A stretch of DNA of 64,000 nucleotides, from NCBI RefSeq assembly GCF_003182275.1, contig NZ_QGTR01000003.1, forward strand, positions 847,016-911,015. Reading direction: 5' to 3'. How positions within the stretch are numbered: the first letter of the stretch is position 1; each line of letters opens with the position of its first letter. Position numbers and translations under genes: made by a program. Source of the DNA: Hoeflea marina. Lineage in GTDB: Bacteria > Pseudomonadota > Alphaproteobacteria > Rhizobiales > Rhizobiaceae. The notes under the pieces were generated by a model, which worked only from the letters and a program-made list of their open reading frames with translations, did not search any database and was not told where the DNA came from. This document shows, piece by piece, positions 16,092 through 25,998 of this stretch.

Positions 16092-17009
16092 TTGGCACAC
16101 CACGCTGCGGCGCGAGGGAGCCTTGCTGTCTTGCGCGACACCATCAACCGGCTTGAAAGCACGCTGCCCAAGACCCGGCAACAGGCTATGGCGGCCGATT
16201 TCGCCGGCGAGACGCAGGACGCCGTGATGCTGGGGCTGCCGCCGCTGGACGGGGCGCTGGGCGGAGGCTTCCCGATGGCGGGCATGACCGAGATCCGGGC
16301 GGCGGAAAGCCGCGACTGGGGGGCAGCCTGCGGTTTTGCCTGGGTGCTCGCCGCCATGCTGCTCAAACACCAGCCCAGGCTGGGCGGAGCGCTGGTGTGG
16401 ATCGCCGCCGCCGACGCGCGCGCCGAGGGCGGCGAGCCCTGGATGCCGGGACTGTCGGGCCTGGCGCCGGGCCCGCGGCAGATCCTGATCGTGCATCCGC
16501 GCCGGACGGCGGATGCGCTGTGGGCGGCGGAAGCGGCCGCCGGGACGGCAGGCATCGGCATGACGATTCTCGAACTGCGCGGCAATCCCGGCTGTTTCGG
16601 CCTGACCGAAAGCCGGCGGCTGCAGTTCCGCGCCCGCCAGGCCGGCCGCCCGCTGCTGCTGCTCAGGCAGACCGGCGAGGCCGAGGCGGGGGCTGCGCCG
16701 GCGCGGTTTCACATCGGGGCCGCACCCGCCGGCCTGCGCCGCCTGCCCGACGGCGGCAGGCTTGCCGGCAGCATCGGCCGCCCCGCCTTTGCCGTGACGC
16801 TGGAAAAAAGTCGTCTCCCTGCCCCGTTGTCGCTGATCCTGGAGTGGAACCGCCATGAATGCCGTCTTGACATCCGACCCTGCGCTGCAGGCCATGCCGC
16901 CGGTTCCGGGCAGCCGGCGGATTCTCGCCCTCGCCTTTCCGCATCTGCCGACGGACCGCATCGCGCGGATGCGATGGGGCGTGTCCTGGCGCTCCCGCGG
17001 GCGTCCTGA
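16092..17009 (+). CDS. imuA: ImuA, SOS mutagenesis protein
   Basis: A 305-residue RecA-fold-like protein of the ImuA family, the first gene of the damage-inducible mutasome imuA-imuB-dnaE2. It shows VMLGLPPLDGALGGGFPMAG near residues 45-64, 'ALVWIAAADARAEGG' and [13 protein letters not shown] near 245-257. The TTG start at 16092 is the only reasonable start; GGGAG lies 9 bases upstream and the LexA box just before it. The C-terminal part overlaps imuB by 155 bp, in a different frame, which is unusually long. ImuA is thought to help assemble the translesion complex. Confidence 0.92.
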   Translation: MAHHAAARGSLAVLRDTINRLESTLPKTRQQAMAADFAGETQDAVMLGLPPLDGALGGGFPMAGMTEIRAAESRDWGAACGFAWVLAAMLLKHQPRLGGALVWIAAADARAEGGEPWMPGLSGLAPGPRQILIVHPRRTADALWAAEAAAGTAGIGMTILELRGNPGCFGLTESRRLQFRARQAGRPLLLLRQTGEAEAGAAPARFHIGAAPAGLRRLPDGGRLAGSIGRPAFAVTLEKSRLPAPLSLILEWNRHECRLDIRPCAAGHAAGSGQPADSRPRLSASADGPHRADAMGRVLALPRAS

Positions 17010-18465
17010 GGCGCCGCCCATTGCCTGCAGCGAGCGGGTCGGCTCCGCCCTCCGGCTGCTGGCCGTAGACGAGCATGCCCGCAGCCAGGGGGTGCGGCCC
17101 GGCCACGGCGTGGCCGAGGCGCGGGCGATCTGTCCGTTGCTGGACGTGGTTCCGTCCGACCTCGCGGCCGACCAGCGGTTCCTCGACGCCGTCGCCGACT
17201 GGGCCGACCGCTACACGCCGCTGGTGGGCATGGATCGTCCCGACGGACTGTTTCTCGACATTTCCGGCTGCGCCCATCTCTTCGGCGGCGAAAGGGCGCT
17301 GCTCGATGACTGTCTCACCCGGCTGTTCCATCTGGGGGTCGATGCCAGGGCGGCGATTGCCGGCACGCCGGGCCTGGCCTGGGCGCTGGCCCGGCATGAC
17401 AGCGGCCATGTGGTCTCCGACATGGGCGCCGATGACTGCGGCGACATCATTCCGTCGCTGCCGGTGGCGGCCCTGCGGCTGCCGCCCGCCGACGTGGCTG
17501 CCCTGACCCGCGTCGGCCTGAGCCGCATCGGCGACCTGATCGGCGCTCCGCGCAAGCCGCTGGCCCGGCGCTTCGGGCCGCTGCTGCTGGTGCGGCTCGA
17601 CCAGATGACGGGAATCGAGGAGGAGCCGGTGTCGCCACGACGCCCGGTGGCGGCCCTGACGGCGGAGCGGCGGTTGACCGAACCGGTGGTGAGCCGCGAG
17701 GCGATCGAGGCGCTGACCGGACAACTGGCCGACAGTCTCCGTCCCTCGCTCGAACGGCGTGGCGCCGGCGCCCGCGAGCTGGAACTGCAGCTGTTTCGCG
17801 TCGATGGCGCGGTTGTCCGCATCCGGGTCGGCGCCGCCCGGCCGCTGCGCGATCCGGCGCGGCTGCGCGGTCTGTTCGCCGAGCGGCTGGCGGCCGTGCA
17901 CGACGAGATCGAAGCCGGATTCGGATTTGAAACCGTGCGGCTGTGCGTGCTGGTGTTCGAACCTCTCGATGCCGCCCAGGCGGATTTTTCCGGCAGCGCG
18001 GAGGCCGACGAGACGCTGGCGGCGCTGGCCGACCGGTTGACGGCGCGGCTGGGCGCCGACCGGGTGCTGATGCCGCAGCACCATGCCAGCCATGTGCCCG
18101 AGCGCGCCAGTTCGCTGGCGCCCTTCGTGGAGGGTGGGACTTCCGGCCCCGGCCCGGCCATAACCCATGCGGCGGCGCGGCCGGTGCGGCTGTTCCGGCA
18201 CCCCGAACCCGTCACCGCCGTGGCCGAGGTGCCGGAAGGGCCGCCGGTCACCTTCCGCTGGCGTCGCAGCCATCACCGGGTGACGCGGGCCGAGGGGCCG
18301 GAACGGATTGCCGCCGAATGGTGGATCGACGGGGAAGATGCGCCGGCCAGGGACTATTACCGCGTCGAGGATGATTCGGGGCGTCGGTTCTGGCTGTTTC
18401 GCGAGGGCCTCTACGAGCGCGATGTGGCGACGCCGCGCTGGTTCATGCACGGGCTGTTCGGATGA
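16855..18465 (+). CDS. imuB: ImuB, inactive Y-family polymerase-like protein
   Basis: A 536-residue Y-family polymerase-like protein that links the beta clamp and DnaE2 during error-prone translesion synthesis. The fold begins at [17 protein letters not shown] near residue 23, with [16 protein letters not shown] near 135 and the little-finger region after residue 260. The acidic catalytic residues of active Y polymerases are not evident at their expected positions, as is usual for ImuB. The ATG at 16855 has GGAG about 10 bases upstream; ATG at 16894 is an alternative that would still overlap imuA by 116 bp. Its stop overlaps the dnaE2 start (ATGA). Confidence 0.94.
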   Translation: MNAVLTSDPALQAMPPVPGSRRILALAFPHLPTDRIARMRWGVSWRSRGRPEAPPIACSERVGSALRLLAVDEHARSQGVRPGHGVAEARAICPLLDVVPSDLAADQRFLDAVADWADRYTPLVGMDRPDGLFLDISGCAHLFGGERALLDDCLTRLFHLGVDARAAIAGTPGLAWALARHDSGHVVSDMGADDCGDIIPSLPVAALRLPPADVAALTRVGLSRIGDLIGAPRKPLARRFGPLLLVRLDQMTGIEEEPVSPRRPVAALTAERRLTEPVVSREAIEALTGQLADSLRPSLERRGAGARELELQLFRVDGAVVRIRVGAARPLRDPARLRGLFAERLAAVHDEIEAGFGFETVRLCVLVFEPLDAAQADFSGSAEADETLAALADRLTARLGADRVLMPQHHASHVPERASSLAPFVEGGTSGPGPAITHAAARPVRLFRHPEPVTAVAEVPEGPPVTFRWRRSHHRVTRAEGPERIAAEWWIDGEDAPARDYYRVEDDSGRRFWLFREGLYERDVATPRWFMHGLFG

Positions 18466-21400
18466 ACACCGGCTTTGCCGAATTCGGCGCGCGCAGCAAT
18501 TTCTCCTTTCTCGAGGGCGCGTCGCATCCCGAGGAAATGGCGGTGGCGGCATCCCGGCTGGGCCTTGCAGGCCTGGGGCTGGCCGACCGCAACACGGTGG
18601 CGGGCGTGGTGCGGGCCCATATGGCGGCCAAGGAGGCCGGTCTCGCCTTCCATCCCGGGGCGCGGCTGGTGTTTTCCGACGGCACGCCCGACATTCTCGC
18701 CTATCCGCAGACACGCAAGGGATGGGGTCATCTCTGCCGGCTGCTGACGCTGGGCAACCGGCGCAGCGAAAAGGGCGCCTGCAGGCTCGACCTGCCCGAC
18801 CTGCTCGAGGGCGGCGGCGACATGGGGCTGGTGGTGATGCCGGATCTCGGCCAGGGGCCAGGCGATGAACCGGCGGGCCATCAAGCAACGGATGGCGGCC
18901 GTCGCCCGCTTGGCGCGGTCCTGGACGAGATCAGGGCCGGCTTCGGCAAGGCGGTGCGGCTGGGGCTGGTTCCCGGCCATGACGGCTTCGACCGCATCCG
19001 CATGGCGCGCCTGGCGCAGGTCGCCGCCGGCGCCGGCGTGGCGCTGATGGCCAGCAACGACGCCCTGTGCCACGACGTCTCGCGGCGGGCGCTGGCCGAT
19101 GTGCTGACCTCGATCCGCCACCATGTGCCGGTGGCCCGGGCGGGCTCCCTGCTGGCGGCGCATGCGGAGCGGCATCTCAAGGGCGCAGCCGACATGGCGC
19201 GGCTGCTGCGCGACCATCCTCAGGCGCTCAAGCAGTCGCTCTGCCTTGCCGCCGAGCTCGGCTTCAGTCTCGACGAGCTGCGCTACCAGTATCCCGAGGA
19301 TACTTTCGGCAACGGCTCGCCGCAGCAGATGCTGACACGGCTGGCCTGGGAGGGAGCGGCGACGCGGTATCCGCAGGGCGTTCCGGAACGGGTCAGGACC
19401 CAGATCGTGCACGAGCTGGCGCTGATCGAGGAGCTGGGCTACGCCCCCTATTTCCTCACGGTCTGGGACATCGTCCGGTTTGCCCGCTCGCAAGCCATCC
19501 TCTGCCAGGGCCGCGGCTCGGCGGCCAACTCCACCGTCTGCTTCTGCATCGGCATCACCGAGGTGGACCCGGCGCTCACCGATCTGCTGTTCGAGCGCTT
19601 CATCTCGCCCGAAAGGCGCGAGCCCCCCGACATCGACGTCGACTTCGAGCATGAGCGGCGCGAGGAGGTGATCCAGTACATCTATGCCAAATACGGCCGC
19701 GAGCATGCGGGCCTCGCTGCCACCGTGATCACCTACCGGGCGCGTTCGGCGGCCCGGGAGGCTGGCAAGGCCTTCGGCCTGTCGGAGGACGCGGTGTCGG
19801 CGTTGTCGGGCTCGGTCTGGGGCTGGTCGGAGACGCCCGCCGCGCGCGAGGCCGAGGAGGCCGGTCTTGACATGCGCGATCCCACCACCCGCCAGGTGAT
19901 CGACCATGCCGGCCGGCTGGCGGGCTTCCCCCGGCATCTGTCGCAGCATGTCGGCGGCTTCGTCATCACCCGCGACAGGCTCGACGAGGTGGTGCCGGTG
20001 ATGAACACCGCCATGGAGGCGCGCACAATGGTGGAGTGGGACAAGGACGATCTGGATTCGCTCGGCATTCTCAAGATCGACATCCTGGCGCTGGGCATGC
20101 TCACCTGCCTGGCCAAGGGCTTCAAGCTGCTGGAACGGCACTATGACCGGCGGCTCAGCCTCGCCTCGATTCCGAAGGAGGCGACCGAGGTCTACGCCAT
20201 GATCCAGCGCGCCGACACGGTGGGCGTGTTCCAGATCGAAAGCCGGGCGCAGATGACCATGCTGCCGCGGCTCAAGCCCGCCTGCTTCTACGATCTCGTC
20301 ATCGAGGTGGCGATCGTCCGCCCCGGGCCGATCCAGGGCGACATGGTCCATCCCTATCTCCGCCGCCGCCAGGGCAGGGAGGAGGTGAGCTATCCCAGCG
20401 CCGAACTGGAAGCGGTGCTCGGCAAGACGCTCGGCGTGCCGCTGTTCCAGGAACAGGCGATGAAGATCGCCATCGTCGCCGCCGGCTTCACGCCCGGCGA
20501 GGCCGACAAGCTGCGGCGCGCCATGGCCACCTTCCGGCGCGTCGGCACGATCCACACCTTCCAGCGCAAGATGGTCGAGGGCATGGCCGCCAGGGGCTAT
20601 GAGCGGGAGTTCGCTGAGCGCTGTTTCAAGCAGATCGAGGGGTTTGGAGAGTACGGCTTTCCCGAAAGCCACGCCTCGTCCTTCGCGCTGCTGGTCTATG
20701 CCTCGGCCTGGTTCAAGGCGGTCTATCCGGACGTGTTCTGCGCCGCCATCCTCAACGCCCAGCCGATGGGCTTTTACGCCGCCGCGCAACTGGTGCGCGA
20801 TGCGCGCGAGCATGGCGTCGAGCTCAGGCCGGTGGACGTCAACCAGTCGCACTGGGACTGCACGCTCGAGGCCGGCCGGTTTGATACAGGCGCCATGGCT
20901 CCGCGGCACCGGGAGATGCGCGCGCTGATCCGCAGCCGCCATGCGGTGCGGCTGGGGTTACGGCAGATCAAGGGCGCCCGCCTGGAGGACATGCAGCGGC
21001 TGGAGGCGGCGCGCGGCGCCGGATATGATTCGGTGCGCGACCTGTGGCTGCGCAGCGGACTCAGCAGGGCCGCGGTCGAGCGGCTGGCCGACGCCGACGC
21101 CTTCGGCTCGCTCGGTCTCGACCGGCGGGCGGCGCTCTGGGCTGCCAAGGCGCTCGACCAGGCGGGCGCCGTCGAGCGGCTGCCTCTCTTCGACCGCTCC
21201 GACGGCCGCGACATCGAGGCCGAGGCGGAGATGGCCCTGCCGCCCATGCTGCCCGGCGAGCAGGTGGTCCACGACTACCGCCACCTGTCCCTGTCGCTCA
21301 AGGCGCATCCGGTCGAGTTCCTGCGGGACCGGCTCCGGCGGACGGGCGTGCTGGCCAATGCGGAGCTCAACGACATGCGGACCGGCAGGCGGGTCTGCGT

Positions 21401-21839
21401 CGCCGGCCTGGTGCTGGTGCGCCAGCGCCCGGGCTCGGCCAAGGGGGTGATCTTCATGACGCTGGAGGACGAGACCGGCGTCGCCAACATCATCGTCTGG
21501 CCGAAGACCTTCGAGCTCCACCGCCGCGCAGTGCTCGGTTCGCGGCTGATTCGCGTCGAGGGACGGCTGCAGAACGAATCCGGCGTCATCCACGTGGTGG
21601 CCGACCGGATCGACGACATCACAGCCGACCTCGCGCTGCTGCAGGCTGATTCGAGCGGCCTCGAGAGCCTGGCCCGCGCCGACGAGGTCAAGCGGCCGGT
21701 GATGGACATGCGCACGCTGAAGCGGCCCGGTGAGCGCGCCGCTAGGGCGCTCCAGGCCGAGGCGGATGCCCCGCGGCCGCAGCGCGCCCCGCATCCGGAG
21801 AGCGCCAGCGTGATGCCGAAGGGACGGAATTTCCATTGA
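18462..21839 (+). CDS. dnaE2: Error-prone DNA polymerase DnaE2
   Basis: A 1125-residue C-family polymerase, the catalytic part of the SOS mutasome. It begins with a PHP domain ([13 protein letters not shown] near residues 13-25; the first metal-binding His position of active PHP domains is Gly here, typical of DnaE2). The palm has the catalytic aspartates in [15 protein letters not shown] near 388-402. The fingers region contains [15 protein letters not shown] near 595, and a C-terminal OB domain follows ([20 protein letters not shown] near 990). It ends in a basic tail. Full length, coupled to imuB, under the LexA box before imuA. Confidence 0.97.
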   Translation: MNTGFAEFGARSNFSFLEGASHPEEMAVAASRLGLAGLGLADRNTVAGVVRAHMAAKEAGLAFHPGARLVFSDGTPDILAYPQTRKGWGHLCRLLTLGNRRSEKGACRLDLPDLLEGGGDMGLVVMPDLGQGPGDEPAGHQATDGGRRPLGAVLDEIRAGFGKAVRLGLVPGHDGFDRIRMARLAQVAAGAGVALMASNDALCHDVSRRALADVLTSIRHHVPVARAGSLLAAHAERHLKGAADMARLLRDHPQALKQSLCLAAELGFSLDELRYQYPEDTFGNGSPQQMLTRLAWEGAATRYPQGVPERVRTQIVHELALIEELGYAPYFLTVWDIVRFARSQAILCQGRGSAANSTVCFCIGITEVDPALTDLLFERFISPERREPPDIDVDFEHERREEVIQYIYAKYGREHAGLAATVITYRARSAAREAGKAFGLSEDAVSALSGSVWGWSETPAAREAEEAGLDMRDPTTRQVIDHAGRLAGFPRHLSQHVGGFVITRDRLDEVVPVMNTAMEARTMVEWDKDDLDSLGILKIDILALGMLTCLAKGFKLLERHYDRRLSLASIPKEATEVYAMIQRADTVGVFQIESRAQMTMLPRLKPACFYDLVIEVAIVRPGPIQGDMVHPYLRRRQGREEVSYPSAELEAVLGKTLGVPLFQEQAMKIAIVAAGFTPGEADKLRRAMATFRRVGTIHTFQRKMVEGMAARGYEREFAERCFKQIEGFGEYGFPESHASSFALLVYASAWFKAVYPDVFCAAILNAQPMGFYAAAQLVRDAREHGVELRPVDVNQSHWDCTLEAGRFDTGAMAPRHREMRALIRSRHAVRLGLRQIKGARLEDMQRLEAARGAGYDSVRDLWLRSGLSRAAVERLADADAFGSLGLDRRAALWAAKALDQAGAVERLPLFDRSDGRDIEAEAEMALPPMLPGEQVVHDYRHLSLSLKAHPVEFLRDRLRRTGVLANAELNDMRTGRRVCVAGLVLVRQRPGSAKGVIFMTLEDETGVANIIVWPKTFELHRRAVLGSRLIRVEGRLQNESGVIHVVADRIDDITADLALLQADSSGLESLARADEVKRPVMDMRTLKRPGERAARALQAEADAPRPQRAPHPESASVMPKGRNFH

Positions 21840-22003
21840 GCCTGTGCCGGGACGGGAATTTCCCGCGCCGCAGACAAACCCAAACCGGAGCCTCTCCGAT
21901 TCCGGGAAAGGCCCGCGCTTCACGCGGTGGCTGCGCGTCGGCGAGGCCCGCGCGACGGGGCGACGCAGCCAAGGCCTCGCCTTGCCTGTGCGCCTTCGTC
22001 AGA

Positions 22004-22031
22004 ACGGCCGCTCCGGGTGCGGAGCGGCCGT
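22004..22031. terminator. Hairpin between dnaE2 and the glycine-rich gene
   Basis: A perfect 12-bp stem (ACGGCCGCTCCG with CGGAGCGGCCGT) and 4-base loop in the 217 bp between two convergent genes. A weak T-containing tract (GTTCGGTTCGTG) follows on the plus strand. Probably a bidirectional or Rho-aided terminator. Confidence 0.6.
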
Positions 22032-22056
22032 GTTCGGTTCGTGTGTGCGGCCGCCG

Positions 22057-22605
22057 TCAGCGGCTGGCGGTTTCCACCAGCCTGCAAAGGGCGACCAGGC
22101 TGTTTTCGTAGCCGCCGGGACTGGCCAGCACCGGACCGCAGCGACGCTTGTTCTGCTCAAGCTCGGAGTCCGACATGGCTGACACCACCCCGGACAGGCC
22201 GGGATCGGCAGGGGTGCCCGGGGCTGCCGGGGAACCCGGCGTGGCGCCGCCTATGCCCACGCCGACACCCGCATCGACATCGTCGCCCGCATTGACACCG
22301 ATGCCTGCATTGACACCCGAGCCGCCCCCGACGGACGCGCCGGCGCCCGCGTTCACGCCGGAGCCGCCGCCGATGGATGCGCCCGCGCCGGCATCGATAC
22401 CCGAACCGCCGCCGATGGACGCGCCGGCGCCCGCGTCGATGCCCGAACCGCCGCCGGCCGAAGCGCCGGCGCCGGCGCTGACTCCGCCGGACCCGCCGAC
22501 CGAAGCACCGACGCCGAGGCCGGCCGCGCCGGCCGGAATGCCGAGGCTGAGAACGAGCGCGCCCGCAGCCAGGATTCCGGACATGGATCGAATGATGGTT
22601 GTCAT
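22057..22605 (-). CDS. Secreted glycine-rich repeat protein
   Basis: A 182-residue protein with a signal peptide (MTTIIRSMSG to about Ala28), then about five 14-residue repeats of the form S-[IV]-GGGSG-[IV]-[DN]-AGAGA (residues 35-104), a Pro/Ala linker, and a charged C-terminus containing two cysteines (near 156 and 174) that could form a disulfide. AAGGAG before the ATG at 22605 is a strong ribosome site. Glycine-rich repeats of this kind suggest an extended, surface or envelope structural protein. I know no named family, and the function is unknown. It stands alone, between convergent dnaE2 and tRNA-Gly. Confidence 0.8.
   Translation of the reverse strand: MTTIIRSMSGILAAGALVLSLGIPAGAAGLGVGASVGGSGGVSAGAGASAGGGSGIDAGAGASIGGGSGIDAGAGASIGGGSGVNAGAGASVGGGSGVNAGIGVNAGDDVDAGVGVGIGGATPGSPAAPGTPADPGLSGVVSAMSDSELEQNKRRCGPVLASPGGYENSLVALCRLVETASR
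22294..22503 (-). repeat. 42-bp tandem repeats coding for glycine-rich units
   Basis: About five in-frame copies of a 42-bp unit coding for SIGGGSGIDAGAGA and close variants. Copies two and three are nearly identical, so the array may vary in number between strains. Confidence 0.8.
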
Positions 22606-22942
22606 GACAGTCTCCTTGGTTGATCTTTCGAGGATCGGCCATTTGCGACCGGCAAGAAGAAAACGGGAAACAGTCTCCGCGGTTCCGGCAAGATCTTGAT
22701 TTCCCGAGCGTTATTAACGAACCATGATCAATCTGCAGAAAATTTTAACGAGTCCCGCCACGATGCGGCCGGTTCCGGATGGCTCGCACGGACACGGCGC
22801 CACACCGAGTTGCCCGATGCCGACTGCGCTAGAGGCGCGACAAGGCAGGACCGGTTGCATGATGGGGAGATGGCCGCAGGAGCCAAGACAGCAAAAAGGC
22901 CCGGTTTCCCGAGCCTGTCAGCATGTCAGATCCGGAGGGATC
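22606..22942. other. Intergenic region, glycine-rich gene to tRNA-Gly
   Basis: This 337-bp stretch has no supportable gene. An A+T-rich part at about 22690-22755, with GTTATTAAC and AAAATTTTAA, probably holds the promoter of the glycine-rich gene. The rest also contains the downstream flank of the tRNA. Confidence 0.5.
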
Positions 22943-23017
22943 TGGAGCGGGCGAGGCGATTCGAACGCCCGACCCCAACCTTGGCAAGGTTGTGCTCTAC
23001 CCCTGAGCTACGCCCGC
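22943..23017 (-). tRNA. tRNA-Gly (GCC)
   Basis: The minus strand reads as a complete 75-base cloverleaf with encoded CCA: acceptor stem GCGGGCG / CGCCCGC, D arm GCTCAGGGGTAGAGC, anticodon stem CAACC-TTGCCAA-GGTTG with anticodon GCC, and T loop GTTCGAATC. All stems pair as expected. Confidence 0.97.
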
Positions 23018-23393
23018 TCATCACCAGGCCCGTGGGTGTCCGGACCGGCCATCCGTGCCCCAAAGGGCCCGGACCGGCGCTATATGGCGCAAGCTGGATT
23101 GAATTGCAACAGGCAATTCCGTCCCGGCGGGTGAAAATCCATCATCAAGGCAACGGCCGACCGCCGCGCCTGCGGGATACAGGTCCGGCCAGCCCCGGAC
23201 GGCCTCCCGGACCCGCTCCCCGGGACCGCCGGATAGCCGTCCGGGCGGCGAAAGCCGTGACCTGCGGCCCCGCCGCCATTGCGCATCCGCCCCGAGATCC
23301 CTATCAAGGTGGCCAAATCCCTGCCGTCTCGAACCACCGTTCGTGCCACAAGCCGGCGTCCGCGGCAGGGCCGCGCACCAATCGGGGGAATTC
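23018..23393. other. Intergenic region, tRNA-Gly to YbaK-like gene
   Basis: This 376-bp gap holds no convincing gene. It should contain the tRNA promoter on the minus strand and that of the deacylase on the plus strand. I saw no repeats or recognisable regulatory motif. Confidence 0.5.
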
Positions 23394-23894
23394 ATGCCAG
23401 CGAGAACCCAGGACGACCTGTTCGCATGCTTCGACGCACTGGGCATCGCCCACAGCACGAAGCGACACCCGCCGGTCTTCACGGTGGCCGAATCGCAGTC
23501 CCTTCGCGACCAGATCCCGGGCGGGCATACCAAAAACCTGTTTCTCAAGGACAAGAAGGGCGCCTATTTCCTCGTCACGCTGGAAGAGGACGCAGTGGTC
23601 GACCTCAAGTCGATCCACACCCTGATCGGGGCCAGCGGTCGTGTCTCGTTCGGAAGGCCGGAGGCGCTGATGGAGATGCTCGGCGTCATTCCCGGGGCGG
23701 TCACGGTGTTTGCGGCCATCAACGACAGCGATCACCGGGTGACCATCGTGCTCGACGCCCCGCTGATGGCGCATGACGTCATCAACGGCCATCCGCTGAT
23801 GAACGACGCCACCACTTCGGTCGGGCGCGAGGACCTGCTAGTGTTTCTCGCCCACACCGGCCATACGCCGCTGGTGCTGAAGGTGTCGTCTTGA
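23394..23894 (+). CDS. YbaK/ProX-type aminoacyl-tRNA deacylase
   Basis: A 166-residue YbaK/EbsC-fold protein of the prolyl-tRNA synthetase-associated (ProXp/PrdX) type, which in trans hydrolyses mischarged tRNA such as Ala-tRNA(Pro). The lysine-containing core motif KNLFLKDKKGAYFLV near residues 46-60 and a C-terminal HPLMNDATT near 132-140 identify it. The start at 23394 follows GGGGGAA and begins the domain with MPARTQDDLF; an upstream in-frame start has no ribosome site. The protein is cytoplasmic and full length. Confidence 0.9.
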   Translation: MPARTQDDLFACFDALGIAHSTKRHPPVFTVAESQSLRDQIPGGHTKNLFLKDKKGAYFLVTLEEDAVVDLKSIHTLIGASGRVSFGRPEALMEMLGVIPGAVTVFAAINDSDHRVTIVLDAPLMAHDVINGHPLMNDATTSVGREDLLVFLAHTGHTPLVLKVSS

Positions 23895-23956
23895 AACCGG
23901 ATGCCTGAAACCCAATCTGCATACAACGCCCGGAGCGGCAGCAATGGAACGCAATC

Positions 23957-24970
23957 ATGAGCAATGACAATCCCTACGCCCCGGCCGACCATGGCCAGAT
24001 GAGCGGCACGGTGAGTTTCGGCGGCGCCGCGCCGTCCCGCGCCGCTCAGCCCTCCGGCCTCGTCGGCGAGGCTGATGCGACCGCCGACCTGATCAAGGAC
24101 ACCACCACCGCCGACTTCGTGCGCGACGTGATCGAAGCCTCGCGCCGGCAGCCGGTCCTGGTGGATTTCTGGGCCCCCTGGTGCGGCCCCTGCAAGCAGC
24201 TGACTCCGATGATCGAAAAGGCGGTCCGCGATGCCCGCGGCCGGGTCAGGCTGGTCAAGCTCAACATCGACGATCACCCGGCGATTCCGGGACAGATGGG
24301 CGTGCAGTCGATCCCCGCGGTCGTCGCCTTCGTCAACGGAAAGCCGGTCGACGGTTTCATGGGCGCCGTGCCCGAGAGCCAGCTGCGCCAGTTCATCGAC
24401 CGGCTCGCCGGACCCGCCGACGCCGGCGAGACGGCTGACGCGGAGCGCATCGCCCTGGTGCTCGAACAATCGAGAGCCGCCCAGGCCGAAGGCGATCTCG
24501 AGCGGGCGGCCCAGGGCTTTGCCGCCATCCTCGACGCCGATCCGTCGCACGCGGCCGCCGCTGGCGGGCTGGCCTCCTGCATGATCTCGGCGGGTGCGCT
24601 GGATGCAGCGGCCGAACTGCTCGAGGGTCTCGACGACGCGGCGCGCAAGGCGACCGAGACGAGTGCCGCCATCAAGCAGCTCGAACTGGCGCGTGACGTC
24701 GCCGCGCTGGGCGACCCGGCCGAATTCGAGGCGCGGATCAGCGCGGATCCGAACGATCACGAGGCCCGGATCAGCCTGTCCAAGATCTGCAATGCCAGGG
24801 GCGACCGCGACGGAGCGGCCGAGCAGCTCTTCGCCATCATGCGCAAGCAGCGCGGCTGGAGCGACGACAAGGCGCGCCGCACCCTGCTCGAATTCTTCGA
24901 GGCCTGGGGAGCGATGGATCCGGCAACGCTGGCGGCGCGGCGGCAATTGTCGTCGATGCTGTTTTCCTGA
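23957..24970 (+). CDS. Thioredoxin with TPR-like C-terminus (YbbN/CnoX type)
   Basis: A 337-residue protein with a Gly/Ala-rich N-terminal extension of about 50 residues, a thioredoxin domain (FWAPWCGPCKQ, redox cysteines 76 and 79) and a C-terminal helical region of about 170 residues that resembles TPR units (RAAQGFAAILDADPSHAAAA). This is the YbbN/CnoX architecture: a thioredoxin-holdase that protects substrates under oxidative stress. The full CGPC is retained, unlike E. coli YbbN. The next gene, with a LON domain, follows after 78 bp on the same strand. Confidence 0.93.
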   Translation: MSNDNPYAPADHGQMSGTVSFGGAAPSRAAQPSGLVGEADATADLIKDTTTADFVRDVIEASRRQPVLVDFWAPWCGPCKQLTPMIEKAVRDARGRVRLVKLNIDDHPAIPGQMGVQSIPAVVAFVNGKPVDGFMGAVPESQLRQFIDRLAGPADAGETADAERIALVLEQSRAAQAEGDLERAAQGFAAILDADPSHAAAAGGLASCMISAGALDAAAELLEGLDDAARKATETSAAIKQLELARDVAALGDPAEFEARISADPNDHEARISLSKICNARGDRDGAAEQLFAIMRKQRGWSDDKARRTLLEFFEAWGAMDPATLAARRQLSSMLFS

Positions 24971-25048
24971 CCGCCAAACCGGAGACGGCCCTTGAGATTC
25001 GCTGCCCGCGCGCCACATCTTCCCCATCACCCAAGGGGAGCATGATCC

Positions 25049-25726
25049 ATGCAAGTCGGCAACAGGGCCTATCGCGTCGAAGCGGACATTCCGGAAGTGG
25101 TGCCGGTGTTTCCGCTCGAGGGCGCCTTGCTGCTGCCGGGCACGCAGCTGCCGCTGAACATCTTCGAGCCGCGCTATCTGGCGATGATCGATGACTGCCT
25201 GGCGGGCGACCGCGTCATCGGCATCATCCAGCCGGCGCTGGAGCATGGCTCCGCCCATCAGGGCAAGGTCGCCGACCTCTGCCCCGTCGGCTGCCTCGGC
25301 CGAATCACCTCGCTGGGGGAGGCAGGGGACGGCCGCTACGTCATCACGCTGAGCGGGATCGCCCGCTTCCGCGTGATCGAGGAAGTCCCCTCGGGCCGCA
25401 AACCCTACCGTTGCTGCCGGATCTCGCCCTTCCTGGGCGATCTCCACGACAGCCTCGAGGCCGCCGATGTCGATCGCGCCGCCCTGCTGGCGAGCTTCCG
25501 CGCCTATCTCGACGCCAACAATCTGGAGGCGGATTGGAAGAGCGTCGAGCGCGCCAGCACCGCGACCCTGGTCAATTCGCTGGCGATGATGTCGCCCTAC
25601 GGGCCGGCGGAAAAGCAGGCGCTGCTGGAAGCCGGCGATCTGAAGACCCGCGCCGAAACCCTGATTGCCATCACCGAATTCGCGCTGGTGCGCGATTCCG
25701 ATGATTTCGACCAGATCCTGCAATAG
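25049..25726 (+). CDS. LON substrate-binding-domain protein
   Basis: A 225-residue protein consisting of only the N-terminal LON (PUA-like) substrate-binding domain, without ATPase or protease. It shows FPLEGALLLPGTQLPLNIFEPRYLAMIDDCL near residues 16-45 and continues to the helical part (YGPAEKQALLEAGDL). The role of such stand-alone domains is unknown; they may bind proteins. CAAGGGGAGC lies before the ATG at 25049. It is followed 9 bp later by the Trm112 gene. Confidence 0.92.
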   Translation: MQVGNRAYRVEADIPEVVPVFPLEGALLLPGTQLPLNIFEPRYLAMIDDCLAGDRVIGIIQPALEHGSAHQGKVADLCPVGCLGRITSLGEAGDGRYVITLSGIARFRVIEEVPSGRKPYRCCRISPFLGDLHDSLEAADVDRAALLASFRAYLDANNLEADWKSVERASTATLVNSLAMMSPYGPAEKQALLEAGDLKTRAETLIAITEFALVRDSDDFDQILQ

Positions 25727-25735
25727 GAGCAAGCC

Positions 25736-25927
25736 ATGACGGACCGGCAGAGCGGCGCCATCGACCCCAAGCTTCTCGAACTGCTTGTCTGTCCGCTGAC
25801 CCATGGCAATCTCACCTATGACCGCGAAGCCGGCGAACTGGTCTCCGAACGCGCCCGGCTCGCCTTCCCGGTCCGCGACGGCATTCCGATCATGCTGGTC
25901 TCCGAGGCCCGGCCGCTTCAGGACTGA
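25736..25927 (+). CDS. Trm112 family protein
   Basis: A 63-residue protein of the Trm112/YcaR family ([17 protein letters not shown] near residues 13-29, [15 protein letters not shown] near 40-54). Eukaryotic relatives are activators of methyltransferases. The role in bacteria is unclear. The zinc-ligand set is incomplete: only the first Cys is present. It follows the LON-domain gene by 9 bp with AGGAGC as ribosome site and is probably cotranscribed with it. Confidence 0.92.
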   Translation: MTDRQSGAIDPKLLELLVCPLTHGNLTYDREAGELVSERARLAFPVRDGIPIMLVSEARPLQD

Positions 25928-25998
25928 ACTTGCCGCTGGATCGACCGCCCGCCTGACAGTAAGTTGACCCACCAATTAATCGGCAACGGCAGGGACGG

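Noticed and set aside
16663..18888. A 741-codon minus-strand frame across imuA, imuB and dnaE2
   Set aside because: It crosses three genes of the opposite strand and has no recognisable motif; also a high-GC shadow.
23732..25975. A 747-codon minus-strand frame opposite the thioredoxin and LON-domain genes
   Set aside because: The plus-strand proteins contain WCGPC and the LON domain. The minus translation is low-complexity in Arg/Gly/Asp.
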